In this document: one piece after another, positions 16,073 through 25,297 of the stretch
How the letters are laid out: each line of letters begins with the position of its first letter
Numbering within the stretch: the first letter of the stretch is position 1
Source: Duganella levis
Lineage (GTDB): Bacteria; Pseudomonadota; Gammaproteobacteria; Burkholderiales; Burkholderiaceae_D
Length of the DNA stretch: 64,000 nt
Assembly: GCF_009857605.1 (NCBI RefSeq)
Contig: NZ_WWCT01000006.1
Span: forward strand, 214,720 to 278,719
Direction: 5' to 3'
The notes under the pieces: generated by a model
What the model was told of the DNA's origin: nothing
The model's input: the letters and a program-made list of their open reading frames with translations, nothing else
Database searches by the model: none
Translations under genes and position numbers: made by a program

Positions 16073-17227
16073 TTACCAAAGTACGGGTTGGCGGATGAAG
16101 AAATTGCGAATGACTTCTTCAACCGCCGAGTCGGCGGGCAAGCTGGCCCACAAGGTCAGGTAGTCCGGTTTGCCGAGCGCGCGCCCGGCAAACAACAAGC
16201 TGGTCTGGCGCATCGGCCATTCCTTGTCATACATGACGTCCGGCTGCAAGGGCCACTTACCTTTGTCGCGGATGTAGGGGACCATCCAGGCGACGGCCTT
16301 GGCCATGCCCCTGCCATCCGGCGTGGCGTAGGTCCACAAGTTATCCTCGGGCGTAGAGAGGATCTGGCACAGCGCGGCCAGCGCCTCCAGGTCGAACAGC
16401 GCGTAACCGTAGGGCTTGGTGCGCTTCAGTTCCAGCGGCAGGCTGCCATCGGTAGCCAGTTGGGTCGGCAACAGCACAGTCTTGAAGCGCTCCCGGGCAT
16501 ACGCCAGCAGTTGCTGGTCGCCGGTCAGATGGGCAAAGGCGGCGACTTGCAGCAGCCAGCACGAGCCGTGGTTATTCTTGGCGTCGCGCTCCTCCTGGCC
16601 GTTCTTGCTGGTGGTAAGCCACTGAAGATAGTCGGTGAACCAGCGCTTGATTTGCCCTTGCTCTTCGGCGGACAAAACATCGCTGGCTTGCAGCACCTCG
16701 ATGGCGCGCGCCACTTCGACCAGGTGCACGGTATCGATGATGCCGATGCCGCGTCCAGTGGTCTTGCCGGAAATCGCCTGCGCATACTGTAGATTGGGAT
16801 TGAGTCGCGTGGCAGGGTCGATGAACCAGGCGCGCAAGTGGGCGGCGGCGTGCTGCGCATAGCGAGGCTCGCCCGAGATCTTCCATGCCGCCACCAGCGC
16901 AGGCACTTGCACCGAAAATCCGACCAGCGCGCGCCGGTGGGCGACGAAGTTGTCGGGATTGGTCAGGCCGTCACGCTGGATATACGGGCCGCCCGGATGC
17001 GCTGGATCGGGCCACCAGTAGTCGCCTTCCGAGTAAAAATCATGCGCCCCGCCGCTGCTGCGCGGACTGGAAAAAGCCGTGATCGTCACCGGCGCTTCCG
17101 CCAAAGCGGCGTCGGCTGCGAGCAGGATGCGCTGACGGTCAAGGCTGGCGATATCAGGCGACTGCGCCTGTGCAGCGCCCGCCAGGCATGCCAGTGATAA
17201 CAGAATACAAAGCAATTTGTAAAACAT
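16073..17227 (-). CDS. Second alginate_lyase-fold polysaccharide lyase, secreted
   Basis: A 384-residue protein. The ATG at 17227 gives an ideal signal peptide (MFYKLLCILLSLACLAGAAQAQ), so I prefer it to the longer frame reaching 17341. The alginate_lyase domain is evident from DFYSEGDYWWPDPAHPGGPY, LNPNLQYAQAISGKTTGRGIGI and N218-N219-H220 in the catalytic region. It is distinct from the 12098-13336 enzyme, which it resembles only in motifs. It is the first gene of the lyase-receptor-lyase operon, 16 bases before the receptor start. The substrate is probably a uronate-rich polymer or oligomer; one enzyme may be endo- and the other exo-acting, but that is a guess. Confidence 0.8.
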   Translation of the reverse strand: MFYKLLCILLSLACLAGAAQAQSPDIASLDRQRILLAADAALAEAPVTITAFSSPRSSGGAHDFYSEGDYWWPDPAHPGGPYIQRDGLTNPDNFVAHRRALVGFSVQVPALVAAWKISGEPRYAQHAAAHLRAWFIDPATRLNPNLQYAQAISGKTTGRGIGIIDTVHLVEVARAIEVLQASDVLSAEEQGQIKRWFTDYLQWLTTSKNGQEERDAKNNHGSCWLLQVAAFAHLTGDQQLLAYARERFKTVLLPTQLATDGSLPLELKRTKPYGYALFDLEALAALCQILSTPEDNLWTYATPDGRGMAKAVAWMVPYIRDKGKWPLQPDVMYDKEWPMRQTSLLFAGRALGKPDYLTLWASLPADSAVEEVIRNFFIRQPVLW

Positions 17228-17246
17228 GTCCCCGCCATCATGAAAT

Positions 17247-17310
17247 CGTTTAACTCTATTTTTTAGAGCTATTTTCGACAATTTTCTATTTTTTAGTAAA
17301 ACGTTTAACT
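17247..17310 (-). promoter_or_regulatory. Promoter/operator region of the lyase operon with paired direct repeats
   Basis: CGTTTAACT occurs at 17247-17255 and 17302-17310, and CTATTTTTTAG at 17256-17266 and 17286-17296 (30 bp apart, about three helical turns). The second copy contains the palindrome AAACGTTT (17298-17305), typical of LacI/GntR-type operators. This very AT-rich segment is just upstream of the 17227 start, so it is a likely control site. The binding protein is unknown. Confidence 0.45.
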
Positions 17311-17360
17311 TAGTATATAGAAAAATGGCAGGCGGCGTCAACTTGCTTAATCCGCTGTTA

Positions 17361-17906
17361 CTATCTTTTGAGGAGGGGCTGCACCAGCGCGCTGGTTCCG
17401 GCCGACAACGCTGCCACTGCCGCCGCTTCCTGCATCGCAGGCCGGCCGGCGATCCACGCCTCGATCAACGCCAGCTGCATCTCGGCGATCTGGCGGGCGA
17501 TGACTTCTGGCGGAATCAACGGCGTCACCAGCGGCACGGCGCGCAACCGGTCGGCAATCAACTGCGCCAGCGCGGAGGCCAGCACGGGCCTGGTCGGCCA
17601 TCCCAGCAGCACGCGCGCCACCTGCTGGTTTTCGCGGAAGTGCAATAGCAGATCGCGCAGCGCATCCCCGGCCTCGGGCTTGTCCACCAGATCCGCCAGC
17701 GTCGTGAACGGGCCTTGAATGCTGGCGCGCAGCAAATCATCCATGGTCCGGTAATGCTCGTAGAACGTGGAGCGGCCAACGTTGGCCATGTCCGCCACCG
17801 CTCCCACCGTCAGCGTCTCGTAGCCCTGCTCCAGCACCAGCGAACGGAAGGCGGCATGCAATGCGGCGCGGGTCTTGGTCTGCCGCCTGTCAGGTGCCGC
17901 CGTCAT
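17361..17906 (-). CDS. TetR/AcrR family transcriptional regulator
   Basis: A 181-residue protein. Residues 8-56 form a TetR helix-turn-helix (TRAALHAAFRSLVLEQGYETL, then VGAVADMANVGRSTFYEHYRTMDDLL). The rest is a divergent helical ligand domain, with a C-terminal segment of the type often seen next to small membrane-protein or efflux genes. It is divergent from the membrane protein gene at 18030 and probably controls it. It could also read toward the lyase operon, but the AT-rich operator region downstream makes a separate promoter more likely. Confidence 0.88.
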   Translation of the reverse strand: MTAAPDRRQTKTRAALHAAFRSLVLEQGYETLTVGAVADMANVGRSTFYEHYRTMDDLLRASIQGPFTTLADLVDKPEAGDALRDLLLHFRENQQVARVLLGWPTRPVLASALAQLIADRLRAVPLVTPLIPPEVIARQIAEMQLALIEAWIAGRPAMQEAAAVAALSAGTSALVQPLLKR

Positions 17907-18029
17907 ACCTTCTCCTCATGGACATTTGCGCCCTTTTGTCTGCTAACGGACCTCGGGCGCCAACACGCCGCCAACTGCGGCGCTGCCGCTGATATTAATG
18001 TCACTCCCAACACCATGTAAAGGAACAGC

Positions 18030-18611
18030 ATGAAATTGTTATCGCGCGTAGCCGCCCTCACCATTGTTGTCGTGGTCCTGTTGATCACGCTGGCCCTGTT
18101 TCACCATCCCGTCGCCACCACGAATGTCGAGCTGGCGCAGCAGGCCGGCAAGGACAATCTGATACACGGCATCCTGACCGTATTGCTGGCGGTGCTGGCT
18201 AGCACCCTTGCAGTACTCAGTGAAAAGCTGAACGAGCGCTCCGGGGCACTCTATGTCTATCGTCTCGGCTGCGTGCTGCTTGGCGTGGCGATGCTGCTGG
18301 ATGGCTTTGTCCTGCCGCAGCTGGCGAACGCCATTGCGGTGCCGCGTCCGATTAGCGTGATGATCCAGGTATTCAGCAAGGCGGGATTTATCACGCAAAG
18401 CGCTGCCATATTGCTGTGGTCATGCACCGCGTGGCCGCGCGTGCGCTGGTTTGCGGCGATCGGCGTCCTGGCCGGCATTGTGCCGGCGGCCTGGATACTG
18501 TTCGGCGATCTGCTGCTAACGCCGCGCAGCCTGATCGTGATATTCGCCATCTACGCCGCCTGGTATCTGTCGGCGGCGTGGGTGCTGTACCGGTTCAAGG
18601 CGAACAGCTAA
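18030..18611 (+). CDS. Hypothetical integral membrane protein, divergent to TetR
   Basis: A 193-residue protein with about six hydrophobic segments (residues 8-25, 46-64, 77-97, 112-132, 137-156, 164-184). The N-terminal helix could serve as an uncleaved signal. No family is recognised. Its start lies 124 bases from the divergent TetR gene, suggesting regulation by that repressor. The stop overlaps the end of the convergent VOC gene by 4 bases. Confidence 0.6.
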   Translation: MKLLSRVAALTIVVVVLLITLALFHHPVATTNVELAQQAGKDNLIHGILTVLLAVLASTLAVLSEKLNERSGALYVYRLGCVLLGVAMLLDGFVLPQLANAIAVPRPISVMIQVFSKAGFITQSAAILLWSCTAWPRVRWFAAIGVLAGIVPAAWILFGDLLLTPRSLIVIFAIYAAWYLSAAWVLYRFKANS

Positions 18612-19087
18612 CCGCGCACGGCAGCTTCGATCTGGGCGACGTCGATCTTACGCATCGTCATCATGGACTGGAAGGCGCGTTGGGCCACCGCGCCGCCCTG
18701 CGCCATGGCGTCGGTCAGCACGCGCGGCGTGATTTGCCACGACAGGCCCCACTTGTCCTTGCACCAGCCGCACGCGCTTTCGGCGCCGCCGTTGCCGACA
18801 ATGGCGTTCCAGTAACGGTCGGTCTCGGCCTGGTCGTCGGTGGCAATCTGGAATGAGAAGGCTTCGCTGTGCTGGAAGACAGGGCCGCCATTGAGGCCGA
18901 TGCACGGCGTGCCGAAGACGGTGAATTCAACCGTCAGCACCTGCCCTGCACTGCCGCCGGGGAAATCGGATGGCGCGCGGTGCACGGCGCCCACTACGCT
19001 ATCGGGAAAGGTACGCGCATAGAAGTTTGCGGCTTCTTCCGCATCCTGGTCGTACCACAGGCAGATCGTATTTTTCGCTACCATCAT
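18608..19087 (-). CDS. VOC superfamily protein, PhnB-like (3-demethylubiquinone methyltransferase-like fold)
   Basis: A 159-residue protein of the glyoxalase/dioxygenase superfamily, PhnB-like branch. The N-terminus ICLWYDQDAEEAANFYARTFPDS and the central VLTVEFTVFGTPCIGLNGGP, then FQHSEAFSFQI, are characteristic. The later CGWCKDKWGLSWQITPRVL is the conserved strand before the C-terminal helix. Despite the Pfam name, most members have no proven methyltransferase activity. GAGGAGAG precedes the ATG at 19087. The gene stands alone. Confidence 0.85.
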   Translation of the reverse strand: MMVAKNTICLWYDQDAEEAANFYARTFPDSVVGAVHRAPSDFPGGSAGQVLTVEFTVFGTPCIGLNGGPVFQHSEAFSFQIATDDQAETDRYWNAIVGNGGAESACGWCKDKWGLSWQITPRVLTDAMAQGGAVAQRAFQSMMTMRKIDVAQIEAAVRG

Positions 19088-19170
19088 GTCTCTCCTCTGT
19101 TCGCCGCCCGGGCAGCCGATGCTGCCGGAGCGACGATTTTACAGAATTAAGAATGCGGTCAGCGCACCAC

Positions 19171-21549
19171 TCAACCGACCATCAGCTTGACCGATTTCAG
19201 GTTGGCGCTGTCCGGACCGGCGTGGATGGTGAAGCTGCCCGGCTCCACCACACGCTGCATCTCGGTGTTGTAGAACCACAGGTCGGACGGCTTGATGTCG
19301 AAACTCAGCGTGCGCTTTTCGCCCGGTTGCAGCGTCACGCGCTTGAACGCCTTCAGTTCCAGCACCGGCCGCGTGACCGAGCTGACGTCGTCGCGGATGT
19401 AGATCTGCACCACTTCATCGCCGGCGCGCTTGCCGGTATTGGTGACGTCCACTTCCACCTTGGTCGAGTCGCTGGCGCCGATATTCGCCTTGGTCAGGCG
19501 CGGCTCGGAGATCGCAAACGTGGTGTAGCTCAGACCAAAGCCGAACGGATACAGCGGCTTGGTCGAACCATCAATGTAACCACGGCGTGCCGACGGCTTG
19601 TGGTTGTAAAAGATCGGCAGTTGGCCGACGCTACGCGCAATCGACACCGGCAGCTTGCCGCCCGGGTTGGCGCGGCCGAACAGCAGGTCGGCCGCAGCGT
19701 AGCCGGTCTCCTGGCCCATGTACCAACCTTCGATGATGGCGTCGGCCTTCTCCGCCAGCAGGTTGATCGACAGCGGACGGCCGTTCAGCAGGAACACCAC
19801 GGTCGGTTTGCCCAGCGCGAAAATGGCGCGCGCCAGATCGTTCTGCTGGCCCAGCAGGTCCAGGCTTTCACGGTCGCCCAGGTGATTGTCGGCCCATGCC
19901 TCGCGGCTGGTCTGCTCGTTGTCGCCCAGGACCATGACGATGGTGTCGGCCGATTTGGCCGCTTCCACGGCGGCGGCGATCAGCTTCGCATTCACTTCCG
20001 GCGGCGTGAACTTGATCTCGTCGGCGCCCCACACGCGGCTGTCGGTAATGCGCACGCCTTCGGAGTACGCCAGCGAGAAGCCCTGCGCCTTGGCTTCCGC
20101 CTGCAAGCCGTCGAAGATCGACACTACATGGCGCGGATGATCCGAGTAGCCGCCAATCGGCGTGTCCTTGGCGTGGGTGCCGATCAGCAGCAGCTTGCCG
20201 ACCTTCTTGCCGTCCAGCGGCAGCACGCCTTTGTCGTTCTTCAGCAGCACCGGGGTGCGCGTCGCGGCAAGGCGCGCCAGCGCGACAGCGTCCGGCGCGG
20301 CGGTCAGGCCGTCGGCCGCCTTGGCGTCCACGTACGGCTGCTCGAACAGGCCGGCCTGGAATTTCAGAGTCAGGATGCGGCGCACGACGACGTCGATCTC
20401 GGCTTCCGAGACGCGCTTTTCCTGCACCAGCTCACCCAGCGTTTTGTACGCCAGGCCGTCAGGCGTTTCCACATCCACGCCGGCCTTGATGGCGCGCAGC
20501 GCGGCTTCCTTCGGCGTTGCCACCAGCTTGTGGCGGGTGATCAGTTCATTGATGCCGAAATAGTCCGATACCGTGATGCCCTTGAAGCCCCACTCATCGC
20601 GCAGCACCTTGTGCAGCAGCCAGTTGTTGGCATGCGAAGGCACGCCGCCGATCTCGTTATACGACGGCATGACGCAACCGACATTGGTTTCCTTGATGGC
20701 TTTCTCGAACGGCGGGAAGAACTCCTCGCGCAGCGTACGTTCGCTGACTTCCGCCGGGCCGATATTGGTGCCGCTCTCCGGCTGGCCGTGCCCCGTCATG
20801 TGCTTCAGCGTGACCAGTACCTTGTCCTTGGCCAGCTTGGGATCGGTGCCGGCGAAGCCGATAATGGCTGCCTTGCCGATCTCGCCGCACACATACGGAT
20901 CTTCGCCGTAGGTTTCCTCGATGCGTCCCCAGCGCGGTTCGCGCGCCACGTCCACCACCGGCGCCAGCGCCAGGTTGGCGCCGCGTGCGCGCATCTCGCG
21001 TGCCGCCACGCTGAAAATCTTCGTGGTCAGATCGGTGTCGAACGACGAGGCAATGCCGATCGCCTGCGGGAACGAAGTCGCATCGCGCGCCACATAGCCG
21101 TGCAGCGCCTCTTCATGCATGAACAACGGGATGCCGAGGCGGGTCTGCTCGACCGCCCACTTCTGCACCGCATTGGTGTAGGTCGCCGTCTCCAGCGCAT
21201 TGCGGTTGGCGTGTCCGCCGGTGTCGCCGGCGCCGGCGGCCTGACCCAGCTGGCGGTCCGACGGACGACCAACCATGCCGAGGCCATGCGGCCACGCCTT
21301 CTGCGCCTTGGCCGCCGAGAACTCGCCCTTGGCGTCCTGGATCTCGGTCTTGGCTTGCCAGGTGCACTGCATCTGCGCGATCTTCTCTTCCAGCGTCATG
21401 CGGCCCAGCAGGTCATCGACCCGCTTCTCGACCGGCAGCGCCGCGTCCTTGTACGGCGACGACGCGGCGGCCAGCGCCATCGGCGGCAGCACGGAAAGGC
21501 CGGCCAGGCCGGTGACGGAAGTCAGGAACTGCCTACGGTTGTTGCTCAT
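19171..21549 (-). CDS. bglX: GH3 beta-glucosidase/beta-xylosidase BglX-like, exported
   Basis: A 792-residue glycoside hydrolase family 3 enzyme that releases terminal beta-linked glucose or xylose. The N-terminus NRRQFLTSVTGLAGLSVLPPM is a Tat-type leader. The catalytic domain has KHMTGHGQPESGTNIGP, VMPSYNEIGGVPSHANNWLL and the nucleophile D329 in ITVSDYFGI. The second alpha/beta domain carries LIGTHAKDTPIGGYSD and VMVLGDNEQTSREAWADNHLGD, and an FnIII-like domain closes the protein. It is the last gene of the xylose operon, 27 bases after xylH. That context favours xylo-oligosaccharides as substrate over cellobiose. Confidence 0.9.
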   Translation of the reverse strand: MSNNRRQFLTSVTGLAGLSVLPPMALAAASSPYKDAALPVEKRVDDLLGRMTLEEKIAQMQCTWQAKTEIQDAKGEFSAAKAQKAWPHGLGMVGRPSDRQLGQAAGAGDTGGHANRNALETATYTNAVQKWAVEQTRLGIPLFMHEEALHGYVARDATSFPQAIGIASSFDTDLTTKIFSVAAREMRARGANLALAPVVDVAREPRWGRIEETYGEDPYVCGEIGKAAIIGFAGTDPKLAKDKVLVTLKHMTGHGQPESGTNIGPAEVSERTLREEFFPPFEKAIKETNVGCVMPSYNEIGGVPSHANNWLLHKVLRDEWGFKGITVSDYFGINELITRHKLVATPKEAALRAIKAGVDVETPDGLAYKTLGELVQEKRVSEAEIDVVVRRILTLKFQAGLFEQPYVDAKAADGLTAAPDAVALARLAATRTPVLLKNDKGVLPLDGKKVGKLLLIGTHAKDTPIGGYSDHPRHVVSIFDGLQAEAKAQGFSLAYSEGVRITDSRVWGADEIKFTPPEVNAKLIAAAVEAAKSADTIVMVLGDNEQTSREAWADNHLGDRESLDLLGQQNDLARAIFALGKPTVVFLLNGRPLSINLLAEKADAIIEGWYMGQETGYAAADLLFGRANPGGKLPVSIARSVGQLPIFYNHKPSARRGYIDGSTKPLYPFGFGLSYTTFAISEPRLTKANIGASDSTKVEVDVTNTGKRAGDEVVQIYIRDDVSSVTRPVLELKAFKRVTLQPGEKRTLSFDIKPSDLWFYNTEMQRVVEPGSFTIHAGPDSANLKSVKLMVG

Positions 21550-21576
21550 GCATTGTCTCCTTTGGTTTTTATAGTT

Positions 21577-22716
21577 TTACCGCTTACCTGCACGGGTGCT
21601 CACGTCCACCCAGACCGCCAGCGTCAAAATTGCGCCTTTGACGATCATCTGCCAATACGTATCCACATCCAGCATCGACATCCCGTTATCTAGCGACGCC
21701 ATCACCAGCGCACCAATCAGCGCGCCGTGCACGGTGCCCGAACCGCCGCGCATCGAGGTGCCGCCAATGAAGCAGGCCGCAATCGCATCCAGCTCGCCCG
21801 AGGTGCCGGCCGATGGCGAACCCGCCGCCAGACGCGCCGTGTTGACGATACCGGCCAGTGCGCACATCAAACCCATGATGCCGAAGATCCACAGCTTGAT
21901 CGACTTGACGTTGATGCCCGACAGGCGCGTCGCCTCCATGTTCGAGCCGACCGAGTACACGCGGCGGCCGAACACCGTCTGCGTGGTCACGTAGCTGAAG
22001 ATGCCCAGCAGCGCCAGGAGCAGCAGCACCGGCAGCGGAATGCCTTCGTAGGAATTGAAGGTGATGACAAACGCCGCCAGCACCACGCCCAGGATCGCCA
22101 GCTTGGCGGCGTCGCGCCACACCGGCGCCACTTCCAGCGCATGCCTTGCCTTGCTGCTGCGCTGTTGCAGGATCAGGTAGACGGCCACCACGAACAGCAG
22201 CACGCCCAGCCCGATGCCCAGCGTCGGCGACAGGTAGGCCTGACCGATGTAGACCATGTCGTCCGACACCGGTGCGATGGTGGTGCCGCCGGTGACGCCC
22301 AGCACAATGCCGCGATACGCCAGCATGCCGCCCAGGCCGACGATGAAGGATGGGATGCCCAGGTACGCCGTCAGGTAGCCGTTGAACAGGCCAATCAGCA
22401 GGCCGACCACCAGCACGGCCGCCAGCGTGGCCGGTAGCGGCAGATGGTGCGTCACATCCAGCACCGCCGCGATGCCGCCCAACAGGCCAAGCAGTGAACC
22501 GACCGACAGGTCGATCTCGCCGGCGATGATCACCAGCGACATGCCGCAGGCGACGATGCCGGTAATCGCCATCTGGCGCATCAGGTTGGACAGGTTGCGC
22601 GGGGTGAGGAAACCGCCCTCGGTGTGATAGCTGAAGAAGGCCCAGATCAGCGCGACCGCGATGAGCAGGGCCAGCATCTTGTACTGCGTGAACAGCTGTT
22701 TCAAATTACTTTTCAT
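21577..22716 (-). CDS. xylH: D-xylose ABC transporter permease XylH
   Basis: A 379-residue inner-membrane permease of the sugar BPD_transp_2 family. It contains LMRQMAITGIVACGMSLVIIAGEIDLSVGSLLGL, NGYLTAYLGIPSFIVGLGGMLAYRGI and the C-terminal GELDAIAACFIGGTSMRGGSGTVHGALIGA, all hallmarks of ribose/xylose permeases. About ten helices are predicted. It forms the membrane channel with XylF and XylG. The gene follows xylG by 12 bases in an eight-gene operon. Confidence 0.93.
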   Translation of the reverse strand: MKSNLKQLFTQYKMLALLIAVALIWAFFSYHTEGGFLTPRNLSNLMRQMAITGIVACGMSLVIIAGEIDLSVGSLLGLLGGIAAVLDVTHHLPLPATLAAVLVVGLLIGLFNGYLTAYLGIPSFIVGLGGMLAYRGIVLGVTGGTTIAPVSDDMVYIGQAYLSPTLGIGLGVLLFVVAVYLILQQRSSKARHALEVAPVWRDAAKLAILGVVLAAFVITFNSYEGIPLPVLLLLALLGIFSYVTTQTVFGRRVYSVGSNMEATRLSGINVKSIKLWIFGIMGLMCALAGIVNTARLAAGSPSAGTSGELDAIAACFIGGTSMRGGSGTVHGALIGALVMASLDNGMSMLDVDTYWQMIVKGAILTLAVWVDVSTRAGKR

Positions 22717-22728
22717 TGGTAGTCCTCA

Positions 22729-24255
22729 TCAATGCGCTTGGTCCAGCGCTGCTGCCAGCACGGTTTCCTGGCTCAGATTATCGTTGACGAAATCGCCGCG
22801 TAAATGGCCTTCGCCGATCACCAGCACGCGGTCGGATGTGCCCAGCACCTCGGCCAGTTCCGACGACACCATGATGATCGACACGCCCTGCTTGGCCAGG
22901 TCGAACATCAGCTGGTAAATCTCGAACTTGGCGCCGACGTCCACGCCGCGCGTCGGTTCGTCGAGGATCAGGATCTTCGGTTTGGTGAGCAGCATCTTGG
23001 ACAGCACGGCCTTCTGCTGGTTGCCGCCCGACAGACCGGTAATCGGCAGGAACGGGCTGGAAGTCTTCAGCTTGACGCTCTTGATCTCCTTGCGGATGGT
23101 CGCCAGTTCGGCTTCCTGATCGATGCGGGTGCCGCGCGCGAAATCGCCCAGCACCGCCAGCGTCATGTTGTGTCCAACGCCGAGGTCCGGCACGATGCCG
23201 TGGTGCTTGCGGTCTTCCGGCACCATGGCCAGGCCATTGCGGATCGCCTTGACCGGTGTACTGGTATCCAGCTTCTGGCCATTCAGCCAGACTTCCGCTT
23301 CGCTCTGGCCCGGATAGGCGCCGAAGATGGCCGACACCAGTTCCGTGCGGCCCGCGCCTACCAGCCCTGCGATGCCGAGGATCTCGCCCTTGCGCAGCTT
23401 GAAGGAGATGTTGTCGACGCGCTTGCGCTCCGGGTTGTCCGGGTCATAGCAGGTCACATTGCGGGCTTCGAAAATCACCTCGCCCGGCGTATGTTCGCGC
23501 TGCGGGTACAGCTGCGTCATTTCGCGGCCCACCATCTGCGCGATGATGCGGTCGATATTCATTTCCGACATCGGCGTGGTGGCGATATGCTGGCCGTCGC
23601 GGATGGTGACGATGGTGTCGCAGATATCCGCCACTTCATCCAGCTTGTGCGAGATATACACGCAGGTGACGCCCTTCGCCTTGAGCGAATGGATGATCGT
23701 CAGCAGCACCTTGATCTCGGACGCCGTCAACGACGACGACGGCTCGTCAAGAATCAGCAAGCGCGCATTCTTGTTGAGCGCCTTGGCGATCTCGATCAGC
23801 TGCTGGTGGCCGCCGCCGTACTGCTTCACCGGCAGCACCACGTTGACGTCATTGATGTTCAGTTCTTTGAGCAGCTCCTCGGCGCGGCGGTTCATGGCCG
23901 CATAGTCCATGCGGCCGCCCGGCAGCGTGATCTCGTTACCGAGGAAGATATTCTCCGCCACCGACAGTTCCGGCACCAGCATCAGTTCCTGATGGATGAT
24001 GACGATGCCGGCAGCCTCGGTCTCGCGGATGGACTGGGCCCGCAAAGGCTGGCCATCCCACACGATCTCGCCGTCCCAGGTGCCGTGCGGGTACACGGCG
24101 GACAGCACTTTCATTAACGTCGACTTGCCGGCGCCGTTCTCGCCGCACAAGCCGGCGCATTCACCGGCTTTGAGCTTGATGTCGATGCCGTTCAACGCGC
24201 GCACACCACCAAACTCCTTGACGATGCCACGCATTTCCAGAAGATATTCGGCCAT
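22729..24255 (-). CDS. xylG: D-xylose ABC transporter ATP-binding protein XylG
   Basis: A 508-residue protein with two fused ATPase domains. The first has Walker A GENGAGKS near residue 38 and Walker [12 protein letters not shown]; the second has the signature [16 protein letters not shown] and Walker [15 protein letters not shown]. As in RbsA-type proteins, the second Walker A is degenerate (GLVGAGRTE). It powers sugar uptake through XylH. It lies between xylF (9-base gap) and xylH. Confidence 0.93.
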   Translation of the reverse strand: MAEYLLEMRGIVKEFGGVRALNGIDIKLKAGECAGLCGENGAGKSTLMKVLSAVYPHGTWDGEIVWDGQPLRAQSIRETEAAGIVIIHQELMLVPELSVAENIFLGNEITLPGGRMDYAAMNRRAEELLKELNINDVNVVLPVKQYGGGHQQLIEIAKALNKNARLLILDEPSSSLTASEIKVLLTIIHSLKAKGVTCVYISHKLDEVADICDTIVTIRDGQHIATTPMSEMNIDRIIAQMVGREMTQLYPQREHTPGEVIFEARNVTCYDPDNPERKRVDNISFKLRKGEILGIAGLVGAGRTELVSAIFGAYPGQSEAEVWLNGQKLDTSTPVKAIRNGLAMVPEDRKHHGIVPDLGVGHNMTLAVLGDFARGTRIDQEAELATIRKEIKSVKLKTSSPFLPITGLSGGNQQKAVLSKMLLTKPKILILDEPTRGVDVGAKFEIYQLMFDLAKQGVSIIMVSSELAEVLGTSDRVLVIGEGHLRGDFVNDNLSQETVLAAALDQAH

Positions 24256-24264
24256 GCTGATTCC

Positions 24265-25269
24265 TTAGTTAGCGGTCAGCTGGGCCTTGGTGTAGAAGCC
24301 GTCGTCGGCCAGTACATTGACATTGGCCTTGGTCAGCGCCACTGGCGCCAGCAGCATCGCGTTGACGTTCTTGAAGCCGTTGTTATAGGACGAGTTGAAG
24401 GCCGGCGCTTCATTGCGCACCAGCTTCACCGACAGGCGCGCAGCTTCGGTAGCGATCACCTTCAGCGGTTTGTAGACGGTCATGGCCTGGGTGCCGGCGA
24501 TGACGCGCTTGACCGCCGCCAGGTCGGCATCCTGACCGGATACCGGCACCTTGCCTGCCAGCTTTTGCGCCGCCAGCGCCTGGATCGCGCCGCCGGCGGT
24601 GGCGTCGTTGGACGCGACCACTGCATCGATCTTGTTGCCGTTAGCGGTCAGCGCGTTTTCCACGATGGACAGCGCCTCGGAAGCGCTCCAGTCCTTGGTC
24701 CACTGCTTGCCGACGATCTTGATATCGCCCTTGTCGATCAGCGGTTGCAGCACTTTCAGCTGGCCTTCGCGCAGGATCTTGGCGTTGTTGTCGGTCGGCG
24801 CGCCGCCCAGCAGGTAGTAATTACCTTTTGGTTTGATCGCCACCAGCGTGCTGGCTTGCAGTTCGCCGACCTTGGCGTTGTCGAAGGAGATGTAGGCGTC
24901 GATATCGGCGTTGAGAATCAGGCGGTCATACGATACCACCTTGATCTTGGCCTTCTTCGCCTCGCGCACCGCGTTGTTCAGCACCGTGGCGTTGTAGGGA
25001 ACGATGACCAGCACGTCGACACCGCGCGAGATCAGGTTTTCGATCTGCGCGATCTGGCGCTGCTCGCTGGCGTCGGCCGACTGCACGTAGACCTTGGCGC
25101 CCAGCTTCTCCGCTTCGGCGTTGAAGTAATCACGGTCACGCGCCCAGCGTTCCAGGCGCAGGTCGTCGATGGAAAAACCGATCTTCGGATTCTTGGCGTC
25201 GGCCATGGCCGCGCCGCCGCTCAGCGCCATCATCGCGCCGATAACAGCGCTCACTACAATCTTCTTCAT
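24265..25269 (-). CDS. xylF: Periplasmic D-xylose-binding protein XylF
   Basis: A 334-residue periplasmic binding protein with a signal peptide (MKKIVVSAVIGAMMALSGGAAMA). The mature part begins KNPKIGFSIDDLRLERWARDRDYF, as in XylF, then shows VQSADASEQRQIAQIENLISRGVD and VSGQDADLAAVKRVIAGTQAMTVYKPL. The two-lobed type I fold fits D-xylose. CGGAGAC lies 5 bases before the ATG. It is the first transporter gene of the operon, 28 bases after the dehydratase gene. Confidence 0.94.
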   Translation of the reverse strand: MKKIVVSAVIGAMMALSGGAAMADAKNPKIGFSIDDLRLERWARDRDYFNAEAEKLGAKVYVQSADASEQRQIAQIENLISRGVDVLVIVPYNATVLNNAVREAKKAKIKVVSYDRLILNADIDAYISFDNAKVGELQASTLVAIKPKGNYYLLGGAPTDNNAKILREGQLKVLQPLIDKGDIKIVGKQWTKDWSASEALSIVENALTANGNKIDAVVASNDATAGGAIQALAAQKLAGKVPVSGQDADLAAVKRVIAGTQAMTVYKPLKVIATEAARLSVKLVRNEAPAFNSSYNNGFKNVNAMLLAPVALTKANVNVLADDGFYTKAQLTAN

Positions 25270-25297
25270 TTTTGTCTCCGTTTATTTTGTATTGGAT

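Noticed and set aside
18970..21693. 907-codon open frame on the plus strand opposite the GH3 gene
   Set aside because: It mirrors bglX codon by codon, has an Arg/His/Gln-rich composition with no domain, and arises from high GC at third positions. The same applies to the long antisense frames at 13531-15312, 22804-24117, 25169-27136, 41972-44407 and 52510-54336.
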